Of a stretch of 64,000 nucleotides of DNA, positions 14,540 through 23,072 are shown piece after piece. Position numbers and translations under genes: made by a program. Position 1 is the stretch's first letter, and every line of letters begins with the position of its first letter. The DNA is from JAIBJN01 sp963811635 (GTDB lineage Bacteria > Actinomycetota > Thermoleophilia > Gaiellales > Gaiellaceae), in the NCBI GenBank assembly GCA_963811635.1, contig CAWESB010000012.1, forward strand, positions 52,672-116,671, in the 5' to 3' direction. The notes under the pieces were generated by a model. The model did not search any database. It was not told the origin of the DNA and worked only from the letters and a program-made list of their open reading frames with translations.

Positions 14540-15417
14540 ACTATCCGACCGTTTCCCGGGGCCGACCCGGCTATCCGCCGCTTCTGGCGGAGCTGCACGA
14601 TCCACCTGCGCGTCTGTACTTGCGCGGAGGGACCGCAGAGATCCTGGCGAGACCGTCGGTCGCGATCGTCGGTGCCCGAAGCTGCTCGGCATACGGCGCC
14701 CAGGTGGCGCGGGAGCTCGCGCGAGAGCTGGCTGCTGCAGGGGTCGTGGTTGTGAGCGGCCTCGCCCGCGGCGTCGACGGCGAGGCGCACCGCGGCGCGC
14801 TCGCGGCAGGAGGGCTGACGGTCGCGGTACTCGGCTGCGGAATCGACCGCGACTACCCGCGCGCGCACGCCGAGCTCGCCCGGCGCATCGTCCAGAGCGG
14901 CGTGGTGGTCTCGGAGTATCCGCCCGGCGTCGAGCCGGCGCCGTGGCGCTTTCCAGCGCGGAATCGAATCGTCGCCGGGCTCGCGAAGGCGACGATCGTG
15001 ATCGAAGCCCGGCGCCGGTCGGGCGCCTTGATCACCGCGGACTTCGCGCTCGAGCTCGGGCGGGAGGTCTTCGCCGTGCCGGGCGAGATCACGTCGAGCC
15101 TGTCCGAGGGGACAAACGACCTGATCCGTCAGGGTGCGACCCCGCTCCTCGGGGCGGGAGACGTTCTCGAGGTGCTCGGCATCGAGCCTGCGCCTCCCCG
15201 GTTGCCGATTACGCTCTCGGACGAGGCCCGGTCGGTCTGGGAGGCCCTGGCGGCGGGAGTCTCCACGCTCGACGAGATCTCCCGACTCGCGTGCGTGGGA
15301 AGCGCCGAGGTGGCGGTCGCCCTGACGGAGCTCGAGCTCGCCGGCCTCGTCGCCCAGGCGGACGGGCACTACCGGAGAACGTCCACGGCCCGTGGCCCAC
15401 CGGGGCAGTTCGGCTAG
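14536..15417 (+). CDS. dprA: DNA-processing protein DprA
   Basis: Binds incoming single-stranded DNA and loads RecA. 293 residues with the extended Rossmann core: VAIVGARSCSAYG, VVSGLARGVDGEAHRGAL, VLGCGIDRDYP, SEYPPG, FPARNRIVAGLA, VIEARRRSGALITADFALE and REVFAVPGEI, followed by a C-terminal winged-helix-like domain (about 225-280). Length is slightly short of the usual 300-380 because the N-terminal SAM-like domain is reduced. GTGA overlap with comM. It converges with the PLP-enzyme gene 15 bp downstream. Confidence 0.96.
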   Translation: MNYPTVSRGRPGYPPLLAELHDPPARLYLRGGTAEILARPSVAIVGARSCSAYGAQVARELARELAAAGVVVVSGLARGVDGEAHRGALAAGGLTVAVLGCGIDRDYPRAHAELARRIVQSGVVVSEYPPGVEPAPWRFPARNRIVAGLAKATIVIEARRRSGALITADFALELGREVFAVPGEITSSLSEGTNDLIRQGATPLLGAGDVLEVLGIEPAPPRLPITLSDEARSVWEALAAGVSTLDEISRLACVGSAEVAVALTELELAGLVAQADGHYRRTSTARGPPGQFG

Positions 15418-15432
15418 CAGGCATCCGAGGGA

Positions 15433-16347
15433 CTAGTCGGGAAAGGACTCCGGCTGTTCGCATGCCCGAGCGTAGAGGTCATCGTCGATGTTCCGGCCCG
15501 TGACGATGAGGACGACGCTCCCGTCGACGTCGTCGAGCTGGGGAAGCGCCGCCAGGGCGGCGCCCGCGGCACCCTCGGCGCGGATGCCTGCGTCGGCATA
15601 GGCGCCCACGGCGTGCGCGATCTCGCGCTCGGAGACGAGCAGCATCCGGCTCGTGACCTCTCCCAGGACATCGACGGCCAGGGGGATTGCGACCCGGACG
15701 GCGAGACCGTCGGCGAAGGTCGCCGAGCGGTCGCTCGTGACCACGGCGCCCGCCTGCCAGCACTCCACCATCACAGGGGCTTCCTTCGCGGCGACGCCGA
15801 TCCGCAGCATCTGTGGCGCGCGTGCGGCGGCCCGGATCCCGATGCCGCCGAGAAGGGCGCCGTTCCCGAACGGGACGACGATCGCGGCCGGCGCCGGGTC
15901 GAGCTCGTCGAGGATCTCGTCCGCGATCGCGCCGTACCCCTCGTACTGCGCGGTCTCGGCGCCGTCCTCGAAGAACGGCAGGCCCTCGTCGGTCGCGTAG
16001 CGGCGCGCCTCGACCTTGGCCACGTCGAGGTCGGTCCCGACGAGTCGGATGTCGGCGTCGAGCGCCCGGACGAGGGCGAGCTTTGCCTCGGAGGCGCTCT
16101 CCGGCGCGTACACGACGGCGCGCAGGCCGAGGCGCTCCGCCGCCCACGCCGTCGCCGCCCCGTGGTTGCCGGTGGAGGCGGTCACGACCGTGTCGGCCCC
16201 GCCTGCGCGGTACGCCGTCAGCACCGGCAGGGCGCCACGCCACTTGAAGGCGCCGAGCTCGTGGACGTCCTCGCGCTTGAGGAAGAGCTGTCGCTCGCCG
16301 GCGAGCGAGGGCGGCGCGGGCTCGAGCGGGGTAGGTGGGCTCGTCAT
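15433..16347 (-). CDS. PLP-dependent threonine/serine dehydratase-like lyase
   Basis: 304-residue fold-type II PLP enzyme. The Schiff-base lysine is in LGAFKWRGAL, the phosphate/substrate loop is ASTGNHGAATAWAAERLG and the second phosphate loop VVPFGNGALLGGIGI. Single-domain length fits the short threonine-dehydratase/serine-racemase/threo-hydroxyaspartate group without a regulatory ACT domain. It is last in a five-gene operon; its ATG overlaps the amidohydrolase stop by 4 bp. A role in deaminating the amino-acid product of the pathway is inference. Confidence 0.9.
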   Translation of the reverse strand: MTSPPTPLEPAPPSLAGERQLFLKREDVHELGAFKWRGALPVLTAYRAGGADTVVTASTGNHGAATAWAAERLGLRAVVYAPESASEAKLALVRALDADIRLVGTDLDVAKVEARRYATDEGLPFFEDGAETAQYEGYGAIADEILDELDPAPAAIVVPFGNGALLGGIGIRAAARAPQMLRIGVAAKEAPVMVECWQAGAVVTSDRSATFADGLAVRVAIPLAVDVLGEVTSRMLLVSEREIAHAVGAYADAGIRAEGAAGAALAALPQLDDVDGSVVLIVTGRNIDDDLYARACEQPESFPD

Positions 16348-17189
16348 GGGAAGAGGCGGGCGGGGGTCGCGGAGCGCGCGAGCGCCACGACAGCTTCGCC
16401 GAGGTCGGTGAGGGCCTGCAGCGTCGGTCCGGCGTCGATGACGGGGACGTCGCTCCCGAACACCAGCCGCTCTGCGCCGACGGGCTCGGCGCACAGCCGC
16501 AGGGCCCGAGAACCGTAGGAGGCCGTGTCGAGGTGGACCCTCGGACTCAGCGCGGCGTCGAGAGCGACTCCGCGCGAGCGCAGGCGCTCGAGTTGGATCG
16601 GGGCGCCCCCGGCGAGGACGGCGAAGACGACGTCGAGCTCGGGGTGTCGCTCGGCGTCTGCGGCGAGCCAGGCGAAATACGCCGCCTGCATCTGGGCCGT
16701 GTAGTCGACGACCGGCGCCCACCATGCCGGCGCTTCCGTCGGGGCGGACGCGGGCGGGCCCGGGTGGACGAAGAGCACCTGGCGCCTTCGAGCCAGCTCC
16801 CCGGGGAGGCCACCGAGCCCCGCGACGACGGCCTGCGCAGACACGCAGGTGCCCGAGAAGTCCTCGAGGCAGACGCCGGCGGCAAGCGCGCGAAACCGCC
16901 CCTCGGCGGCCGCCAGCGCCTCCCGCATGCCCTCGTGGTAGGCGTCGCGAAGCTCGGGGTGAGCCTCGGTCTCCATTGTGGGCGCGAGCGAGATGACGGC
17001 GACGTCGGTCCCGTCCGCGTCGAGCCGTGCGATCCGCTCGCCGAGGTCGTTGTCGCGCTCGTCGAACGGGAACGATCCCTCGCGCAGCTCCAGTGTCGAG
17101 CCCGCGAGGCAGGGCGGCTCCCGGCGGGACCGGAGCGCCTCGACGAACGGAGGCGGCAGGAAGTGCTGGTGGACGTCGTAGGTCGTCAT
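16344..17189 (-). CDS. Amidohydrolase family protein (ACMSD/amidohydrolase-2 type)
   Basis: 281-residue TIM-barrel metal hydrolase or decarboxylase. The N-terminal YDVHQHFLPP gives the first metal pair (here D-x-H; the family has H/D-x-H), LFVHPGPP supplies the next His, and the C-terminal ERLVFGSDVPVIDAG the last Asp. FVHPGPPA and FGSDVP are typical of amidohydrolase-2 (ACMSD, gamma-resorcylate decarboxylase) relatives. It sits 3 nt after the enolase-type gene and overlaps the PLP lyase gene, so it acts in the same pathway. The substrate is unknown. Confidence 0.85.
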   Translation of the reverse strand: MTTYDVHQHFLPPPFVEALRSRREPPCLAGSTLELREGSFPFDERDNDLGERIARLDADGTDVAVISLAPTMETEAHPELRDAYHEGMREALAAAEGRFRALAAGVCLEDFSGTCVSAQAVVAGLGGLPGELARRRQVLFVHPGPPASAPTEAPAWWAPVVDYTAQMQAAYFAWLAADAERHPELDVVFAVLAGGAPIQLERLRSRGVALDAALSPRVHLDTASYGSRALRLCAEPVGAERLVFGSDVPVIDAGPTLQALTDLGEAVVALARSATPARLFP

Positions 17190-17192
17190 CGC

Positions 17193-18302
17193 TCAGGCCG
17201 CCGCGTAGCGCTCGACTGCGTCCTCGTCCAGCTCGAAGCCGAGGCCGGGGCCGGCCGGTACGACCAGGCGCCCCTCTGCATCCGGCGACACGGGCTCGGA
17301 GAGCATGAAGTCGCGCCGCTCGGGCGTCCAGCCCGGCGGGTCCAGCGGGAACTCGAGGAAGGGGCCGCCGCCGACCCCGGCGGCGAGCTGGAGATTGGCG
17401 AGCAGGCCGATGCCGTTCGTCCAGGCATGCGGCGTGAACCAGAGCCCGCGCGCGAGCACCCGCTCGGCCAACTCGCGGGCGCGGAGAATCCCCACCGCCA
17501 GCACGGCGTCGGGCTGGAACACGTCGAGAGACTCACACTCGAGGTAGGCGTCGAGCTCGGCCGGCGTGCGCGCCATCTCGCCGCCCGCCAGCCGGAGGCC
17601 GCCCCGAGCGCGGAGGCGGGCCAGGCCGGCGACGTCGTCGCCCGCGAGCGGCTCCTCGAGCCAGCACACGTGGGCATTTCTGAGCCGCGCGGCCACGGCG
17701 TCGACTGACTCGGCGTCCAGAAGGGGCGAAGTGTCCCCCGGCATGCGCCAGCCCTGATTGAGGTCGACCATGATCTCCATCGACGGCCCGACGGCGTTCC
17801 GCACGGCTTCGACCGCGGCGAGGCCGTTCTCGATTCGCCGGCGGTCGATCCGCACCTTCAGCGCGCCGAAACCCTGCTCCCGGAGCGCGAGTGCCGACTC
17901 GGCACGCGCCGCGGCGCCGCGGCGGTCACCCGTCGACGCGTACGCGGCGAGGCCGTCCAGCGCGCCCCCCAGGAGCTGCGTAACCGGGACGCCGGCCGCC
18001 TTGCCTGCCAGGTCCCAGAGCGCCGCCTCGAACGGCCAGTAGCGGCCTGCGTGGAAGGTGATCGTCTCCAGCACGCGGACGTGGTGCCCGATGTCGAGCG
18101 GGTCGCCGCCGACGAAGAGGTCGACGTAGCGCTCGAACCCGTCCATCGTGTCGCCCGAGCCGATGCCCGTGAGGCCCTCGTCGGTGTCGACGAAGACGAG
18201 CGTCGCCTCGAAGGCGTGCCGGGGCCTGGGATCCCAGGCAGGCTCGAACGGAGGGTCGAGCGGGAGGCGCAGGCGCCGGAGGCGGACGCCCGTGATCTTC
18301 AC
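17193..18302 (-). CDS. Mandelate racemase / muconate cycloisomerase superfamily enzyme
   Basis: 369 residues of the enolase superfamily, which abstracts a proton alpha to a carboxylate. It has the capping domain (1-125), a barrel with FGALKVRIDRRR at the K-x-K site (second Lys replaced by Arg), metal ligands in EIMVDLNQGW, CWLEEPLAGDD and LAGGEMA, and FTPHAWTNGIGLLANLQLA with a candidate general-base His. The His/Asp-type C-terminus resembles acid-sugar dehydratases. The GTG start overlaps the Fae homologue's stop by 4 bp. A sugar-acid dehydratase is the likeliest guess, not proven. Confidence 0.88.
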   Translation of the reverse strand: MKITGVRLRRLRLPLDPPFEPAWDPRPRHAFEATLVFVDTDEGLTGIGSGDTMDGFERYVDLFVGGDPLDIGHHVRVLETITFHAGRYWPFEAALWDLAGKAAGVPVTQLLGGALDGLAAYASTGDRRGAAARAESALALREQGFGALKVRIDRRRIENGLAAVEAVRNAVGPSMEIMVDLNQGWRMPGDTSPLLDAESVDAVAARLRNAHVCWLEEPLAGDDVAGLARLRARGGLRLAGGEMARTPAELDAYLECESLDVFQPDAVLAVGILRARELAERVLARGLWFTPHAWTNGIGLLANLQLAAGVGGGPFLEFPLDPPGWTPERRDFMLSEPVSPDAEGRLVVPAGPGLGFELDEDAVERYAAA

Positions 18303-18811
18303 GAGCGGCGGAAGAACGGGTTCTGGGGCTCGGTACGGAGCGCCAGGAGCTCCTCGATTGCCGGCCGGCCCTCGGTGCCCGCCGCGAGCGCGTCGCGCGT
18401 CGCCTGGACGTTGCCGGTGTAGATCGCCTCCTCGTCCTCGGCGCTCCAGTCGACCCAGACCGCGGCGATGAGAACGAGAGCGTCGACTTCGCCCGGCGGG
18501 ATGACTCCGTCGGCGACGGCCTCGAGCACGCCCTGCGCCACGCCGGCCTGGGCGGCACCCCAGGTGAGTGCGGCGTGCCGGTCGCCGCGGATGTCGGCCT
18601 TGTTCACGAACAGCGTCGGCGGCTTCACTGGCATGTTCGGCCGCAGCACGGCGACGAACGGAATGTGACCCTGCCGCGGGGTCGCGAGGGCGGTCGCCCA
18701 GGCGGTCTCGACCGGCCCGCCCTTGCGGCCGAGCACCGTGTTCACGTGTGCCGCGCTCGGCCCGCTGCCGGCGAAGCCCTCGCCGATGAGCGTTCGCTCG
18801 GCGAACGTCAG
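18299..18811 (-). CDS. Formaldehyde-activating enzyme (Fae) homologue, CTG start
   Basis: 170 residues matching Fae, which condenses formaldehyde with tetrahydromethanopterin. Seen: LIGEGFAGSGPSAAHVNTVLG, GGPVETAWATALATPRQGH, VKPPTLFVNKADIR, AAQAGVAQGVLEAVADGVIP and a C-terminal PQNPFFRRS. The catalytic His of the family falls at residue 22 when translation starts at CTG 18811, the same number I recall for methylotroph Fae. That CTG overlaps the dehydrogenase stop as CTGA, like the ATGA/GTGA overlaps of its neighbours, and no ATG/GTG/TTG is available before the essential His. A methanopterin pathway is not seen in this window, so cofactor and role are open. Confidence 0.88.
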   Translation of the reverse strand: MTFAERTLIGEGFAGSGPSAAHVNTVLGRKGGPVETAWATALATPRQGHIPFVAVLRPNMPVKPPTLFVNKADIRGDRHAALTWGAAQAGVAQGVLEAVADGVIPPGEVDALVLIAAVWVDWSAEDEEAIYTGNVQATRDALAAGTEGRPAIEELLALRTEPQNPFFRRS

Positions 18812-19905
18812 AAGGCGATCACCCCGCGCGCGACCTCGCCGGCGTTCATCGCCGCGAAGGCCTCGTTGATCTCGTCGAGCCCGTACGTCCGCGAGACGAG
18901 GGCGTCCAGGTCGAGCCGGCCCTCCAGGTAGAGGTCGATCACGAGTGGCATGTCGACGTGCGGGCGGCAGGAGCCGTAGAAGCTGCCGGTGACGACCTTC
19001 TCCTCGCGGGGGAGCGACGGCCCCGGGAGGTCGGCCGTCACGCCGACGGCAGGGATGCCGACAGAGACGACCATGCCGCCGCGCCGCACCGCGTCGTAGG
19101 CTTGCGCGATCACGCCGGGCGCGCCGGCAGTGTCGAATGCGTAGTCGGCGCCGCGCCCGTCGGTGAGATCCCGGGCGAGCGCGGTCACGTCCTCCGAGCT
19201 CGGGTCGACCGCGTGCGTCGCTCCCAGCTCGAGTGCGGTCTGGCGCTTGAACGCCACGGGATCCGCCGCCACGATCGCGCGCGCCCCGGCGAGCTTGCAC
19301 CCGAGGATGGCCGAGAGCCCGACGCCGCCGGCACCGTAGACCACGGCGGTACTCCCCGGCTCCACCCGGGCGCGCAGGACGGCCGCGCCGAAGCCGGTCA
19401 TGACGGCGCAGCCGACAAGCGCGGCGACCTGGAGGGACGCGTCCTTGCGGATGGGGACGCAGCAGCTCTCAGGCACGACGCAGCGCTCGGCGAACGTCGA
19501 GAGATAGGAGTAGTGGTAGAGCGACGTCCCGTTTTGCGAGAGCGCCACCGACCCGCCGGGAAGCGTCCCCTCGAACATGTCCGCCATGGCCACGTCGCAG
19601 AGGACGCCGCGGCCGCGGACGCAGTAGAAGCACTCGCCGCAGGACGGGAGCCACGAGAGGATGACGTGGTCGCCTTCGGCCACCTTCTCGACGCCGGGAC
19701 CGACCGCCTCGACGACGCCCGCGCCCTCGTGCCCGAGCACCACCGGCAGCGGATTCGGCGTCGCGCCCGTGATCACGTTCCAGTCGCTGTGGCAAACGCC
19801 GCTCGCGACGATCCGCACGCTGACCTCGCCGGGGCCGGGGTCGGCGAGCTCGACCTCCTCGATCGTCATCGGCTTGTCGATCTCCCGGAGGACGGCGGCA
19901 CGCAT
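18808..19905 (-). CDS. Zn-dependent alcohol dehydrogenase, class III-like
   Basis: 365-residue medium-chain dehydrogenase. Catalytic zinc ligands are in GVCHSDW and LGHEGAG, the structural zinc lobe is CGECFYCVRGRGVLC, and the NAD site is GAGGVGLSAI. LSTFAERCVVPESCCVPI resembles glutathione/mycothiol-dependent formaldehyde dehydrogenases. It is first in the operon with the Fae homologue, so formaldehyde or a formaldehyde-thiol adduct is a reasonable substrate. The ATG at 19905 lies 7 nt after TAGAAT on the minus strand, predicting a leaderless message. Confidence 0.92.
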   Translation of the reverse strand: MRAAVLREIDKPMTIEEVELADPGPGEVSVRIVASGVCHSDWNVITGATPNPLPVVLGHEGAGVVEAVGPGVEKVAEGDHVILSWLPSCGECFYCVRGRGVLCDVAMADMFEGTLPGGSVALSQNGTSLYHYSYLSTFAERCVVPESCCVPIRKDASLQVAALVGCAVMTGFGAAVLRARVEPGSTAVVYGAGGVGLSAILGCKLAGARAIVAADPVAFKRQTALELGATHAVDPSSEDVTALARDLTDGRGADYAFDTAGAPGVIAQAYDAVRRGGMVVSVGIPAVGVTADLPGPSLPREEKVVTGSFYGSCRPHVDMPLVIDLYLEGRLDLDALVSRTYGLDEINEAFAAMNAGEVARGVIAF

Positions 19906-19947
19906 GCGCGCGATTCTACGGGGCGCAACGCGCTACGCTCCGCGCCC
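19906..19947. promoter_or_regulatory. 42-bp divergent promoter region between the two alcohol dehydrogenases
   Basis: Minus strand: TAGAAT (plus coordinates 19913-19918), 7 nt from the ATG. Plus strand: TACGCT (19934-19939), 8 nt from the ATG at 19948. Both mRNAs should be leaderless; the -35 regions would lie inside the opposite coding sequences. Confidence 0.55.
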
Positions 19948-21051
19948 ATGCGGATGCAGGCAGCCGTGCTGTGGGAGCCGGGCCGTCCGGTCGACGTTCG
20001 CGACGTCGAGCTCGCGCCGCCGAAGGCCGGCGAGGTGCTGGTGAAGATGGCCGCGTGCGGCGTCTGCGCGAGCGATCTCCACGTGGTCGACGGCGACCTT
20101 CCGGAGCCGCTCCCGCTCGTCATCGGCCATGAGGCCTCCGGCGTGGTGGCGGAGGTCGGCCCGGGCGTCGAGCGCTGCAGCGTGGGAGATCATGTCGTCG
20201 TCGCGCTCGTGCCCTCGTGCGGAGAGTGCGAGAGCTGCCGCCGGGGCCGCCCCAACTTCTGCGAGCTCGGCGGGCGCATGGCCGCGACGGGCACGCTTGC
20301 GGACGGCACCTCGCGGCTCTCCGTCGACGGCACCGAGCTGAAGCACTTCAACTCGGTCTCCTCCTTCGCGGAATACGCGGTCGTGCCCGAGTCGGTGGCG
20401 GTGCCGATCCGCCGCGACGTCCCGCTCGACACGGCCGCACTGATCGGCTGCGCGGTCCTGACGGGGTGGGGAGGGGTGACGAGGACGGCCGGCGTCGAGG
20501 TCGGGTCGAGTGTCGCCGTCTGGGGCTGCGGCGGCGTCGGGCTCTCGGCGATCCAGGCCGCGCGCCTCGCCGGCGCCGAGACGATCGTCGCCGTCGACAC
20601 GCGGCCCGAGAAGCTCGAGCTGGCGCTGCGGCTCGGCGCCACCGCGACGGTCGAGGCGCGCCCGAGCGCCGACACCGGCCGGCGCGTCCGCCACGCGACG
20701 AGCGGCGGTCCGGACTACGCCTTCGAGGCGATCGGCCGGCCCGAGACGATCCGCGAGGCGTGGGAGGCCGTTCGCGCCGGCGGCACAGCGGTCGTGCTCG
20801 GGCTTCCGCCAAAGGGGACGAGCCTGACCATCGACACGTGGGGGTTCATCAACGAGAAGACGCTGAAGGGCTGCTTCCTCGGCTCCGCCCGCATCCAGGA
20901 GGACGTCCCGCGGCTCGTCGACCTCTACGCCGAGGGCAAGCTGCTTCTGGACGAGCTCGTCAGCGACCGGATCGAGCTCGCCGGGCTGCCGGAGGCCTTC
21001 GAGCGGCTCCGCGCAGGCGAGGTGCTCCGTCAGCTGGTCGTGTTCGGCTGA
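19948..21051 (+). CDS. Zn-dependent alcohol dehydrogenase, second paralogue
   Basis: 367 residues, same family as the divergent gene: catalytic zinc GVCASDLH and IGHEASG, structural zinc CGECESCRRGRPNFC, NAD site GCGGVGLSAI. The insert GTSRLSVDGTELKHFNSVSSF matches the loop seen in the paralogue (GTSLYHYSYLSTF), so the two are probably an old duplication. Its last 22 bp overlap the 3' end of the convergent ABC ATPase gene. Substrate unknown; a linked function with the Fae operon is suggested only by position. Confidence 0.92.
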   Translation: MRMQAAVLWEPGRPVDVRDVELAPPKAGEVLVKMAACGVCASDLHVVDGDLPEPLPLVIGHEASGVVAEVGPGVERCSVGDHVVVALVPSCGECESCRRGRPNFCELGGRMAATGTLADGTSRLSVDGTELKHFNSVSSFAEYAVVPESVAVPIRRDVPLDTAALIGCAVLTGWGGVTRTAGVEVGSSVAVWGCGGVGLSAIQAARLAGAETIVAVDTRPEKLELALRLGATATVEARPSADTGRRVRHATSGGPDYAFEAIGRPETIREAWEAVRAGGTAVVLGLPPKGTSLTIDTWGFINEKTLKGCFLGSARIQEDVPRLVDLYAEGKLLLDELVSDRIELAGLPEAFERLRAGEVLRQLVVFG

Positions 21052-23072
21052 CGGAGGCGGCTCGGCGGCGGCTCCGCCTGCAGGCGCCGGAGCTCGTCGA
21101 CCGGGATGTGGCAGCGTAGGAAGTGCCCGCGCTCGACCTCCGCGAGCGGCGGCTCCTGCTCCTCGCAGATCGCGCCGAGGTAGCGGGGGCAGCGCGTGTG
21201 GAAGACGCAGCCCGAGGGCGGGTCGGCGGCGCTCGGGATCTCGCCCTCGAGTCGGATCCGAGGTCGCTCCTCGCCCTCGAGCGTGGGCACGGCCGAGAGG
21301 AGAGCCTCCGTGTACGGATGGTGCGGGGCGTTGAAGACCGTCTCTGCGGCGCCGAGCTCCATCAGCCGCCCGAGGTAGAGCACCGCGATCCGGTCGGAGA
21401 GGTAGCGGACGACCCCGAGGTCGTGGGAGATGAAGAGGTAGGTGACGCCCTCGGCGGCCTGGAGGTCGGCGAGCAGGTTGAGGATGGCCGCCTGGACGGA
21501 GACGTCGAGCGCCGATGTCGGCTCGTCGCAGACGACGACGCGCGGGTCGCCGGCGAACGCGCGCCCGATCGCCACCCGCTGCTTGAGGCCGCCGGAGAGC
21601 TGCACCGGCCTGGCGCTGAGGAGCCGCTCGTCGAACCGCACCGCGGCGGCGATCTCGCGCAGGCGGTCCTCCCGCTTCGAGCCGCGGAGGCCGCGAAGCT
21701 TCGTCAGCGCGCGGCCGATGATCCTCCGGACGGACGCGCGGCGGTTGAGGGCCGAGTCCGGGTTCTGGAAAACGGTCTGGAGCGCGCGCACCTGCTCGGG
21801 CGAGCGCTTGACGATCCGGGCCGCAAGCTGCTCGCCGTTCAGCTCGACGACGGACTCCGCGTCCGGGCTCGTCAGGCCGAGGAGGACGCGCGCCAGCGTC
21901 GTCTTGCCGGAGCCCGACTCGCCGACGAGCCCGAGCGTCTCGCCCGCGCCGATTGCGAGGTCGACGTCGACGAGCGCCCGCAGCTGGTTGCCCTCGTGGC
22001 TGTACGTCTTGCTCGCGTGCTCGAGCCGGACGACCGGATCGGCCGCGGCGTCGCGGACGGCCTGCGGAGACCTCGAGCTCGTTGCCCGCGGCAGCTCGGC
22101 CGCCTTGTCGTGGAAGTGGCAGCGGCTGAAGTGCCCGCCGCCGACCGGGTGGAAGGGCGGCTCCTCCTCGTGGCAGATCTCCTTGGCGAGGGCGCAGCGC
22201 TCGGCGAAGACGCAGCCGGGGAGGGGCGCCCCGAGCTGCGGCAGGTAGCCGGGGATGGTGTCCAGCCGATCGCGGTCCTTGCGCAGGCCGCCGCGCGGGA
22301 TGCAGCGCAGGAGCCCGACCGTGTACGGATGGCGCGGCTCGGTGAAGACGGTCTCGGCCTCGCCCTCCTCGACGAGCCGCCCGGCGTAGAGGACGCCCAC
22401 GCGCTCGCACATGCGGCGGATAACGCCGAGATTGTGGCTGATGAAGAGGACGCTCGTCCCGAACTCCTTCCTGAGGGCGGCGACGAGGTCGAGCACCTCG
22501 GCCTCGACCGTCGCGTCGAGCCCGGTCGTCGGCTCGTCGAGGATGAGGAGCGTCGGGTCTGAGGCGAGCGCCATGGCGATGACGACGCGCTGCTGGCCGC
22601 CCCCGGAGAGCTGGTGCGGATAGCGGAGCATGGCTCCGGCCGGGTCCGAGATCTGCACCTTCCGCAACATCTCGCGGGCCCGGTCGTACGACCCGTCCTT
22701 GTCGATTCCCAGCAGCTGGAAGACCTCGGCGATCTGCGTGCCGACGCGGATCGCGGGGTTCAGGGCGCTGCCGGGGTTCTGGTAGACCATCGAGAGCGTC
22801 GAGGCCCGCATGCGGCGCACCTCCGCCTCGCCCATGCGCAGGAGGTCAGCGCCGTCGGCGTGGATCGAGCCCGACACGACCCGCCCGTTCCGCGGCAGGT
22901 AGCGCATGACCGAGAACGCGGCTGTGGTCTTGCCACAGCCGGACTCGCCCACGAGCCCGTACGACTCGCCCTTCTGGATCGTCAGCGTCAGCCCGCGCAG
23001 CACCGGCCGGTCGACGCCGCGGACGCGGTAGACCACCTCGAGCTCCTGGAGGTTGAGGGCGGCCTCGCTCAT
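21030..23072 (-). CDS. Fused dipeptide/oligopeptide-type ABC transporter ATPase (DppD-DppF)
   Basis: 680 residues holding two complete ABC domains in one chain. First domain: Walker A GESGCGKTT, signature LSGGGQQR, Walker B LLILDEPTTGLD, then the oligopeptide C-terminal Cys motif GCVFAERCALAKEIC. Second domain: GESGSGKTT, LSGGLKQR, VVVCDEPTSALD and a second Cys motif GCVFHTRCPRYLGAIC. Oligopeptide systems usually encode these as separate genes. The ATG overlaps the permease stop (ATGA). Energises the importer encoded just upstream. Confidence 0.95.
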   Translation of the reverse strand: MSEAALNLQELEVVYRVRGVDRPVLRGLTLTIQKGESYGLVGESGCGKTTAAFSVMRYLPRNGRVVSGSIHADGADLLRMGEAEVRRMRASTLSMVYQNPGSALNPAIRVGTQIAEVFQLLGIDKDGSYDRAREMLRKVQISDPAGAMLRYPHQLSGGGQQRVVIAMALASDPTLLILDEPTTGLDATVEAEVLDLVAALRKEFGTSVLFISHNLGVIRRMCERVGVLYAGRLVEEGEAETVFTEPRHPYTVGLLRCIPRGGLRKDRDRLDTIPGYLPQLGAPLPGCVFAERCALAKEICHEEEPPFHPVGGGHFSRCHFHDKAAELPRATSSRSPQAVRDAAADPVVRLEHASKTYSHEGNQLRALVDVDLAIGAGETLGLVGESGSGKTTLARVLLGLTSPDAESVVELNGEQLAARIVKRSPEQVRALQTVFQNPDSALNRRASVRRIIGRALTKLRGLRGSKREDRLREIAAAVRFDERLLSARPVQLSGGLKQRVAIGRAFAGDPRVVVCDEPTSALDVSVQAAILNLLADLQAAEGVTYLFISHDLGVVRYLSDRIAVLYLGRLMELGAAETVFNAPHHPYTEALLSAVPTLEGEERPRIRLEGEIPSAADPPSGCVFHTRCPRYLGAICEEQEPPLAEVERGHFLRCHIPVDELRRLQAEPPPSRLRQPNTTS

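Noticed and set aside
19933..22410. An 825-codon minus-strand frame spanning the second alcohol dehydrogenase and the ABC ATPase end
   Set aside because: Low-complexity Arg/Ala/Pro sequence in the wrong frame relative to both recognised proteins.
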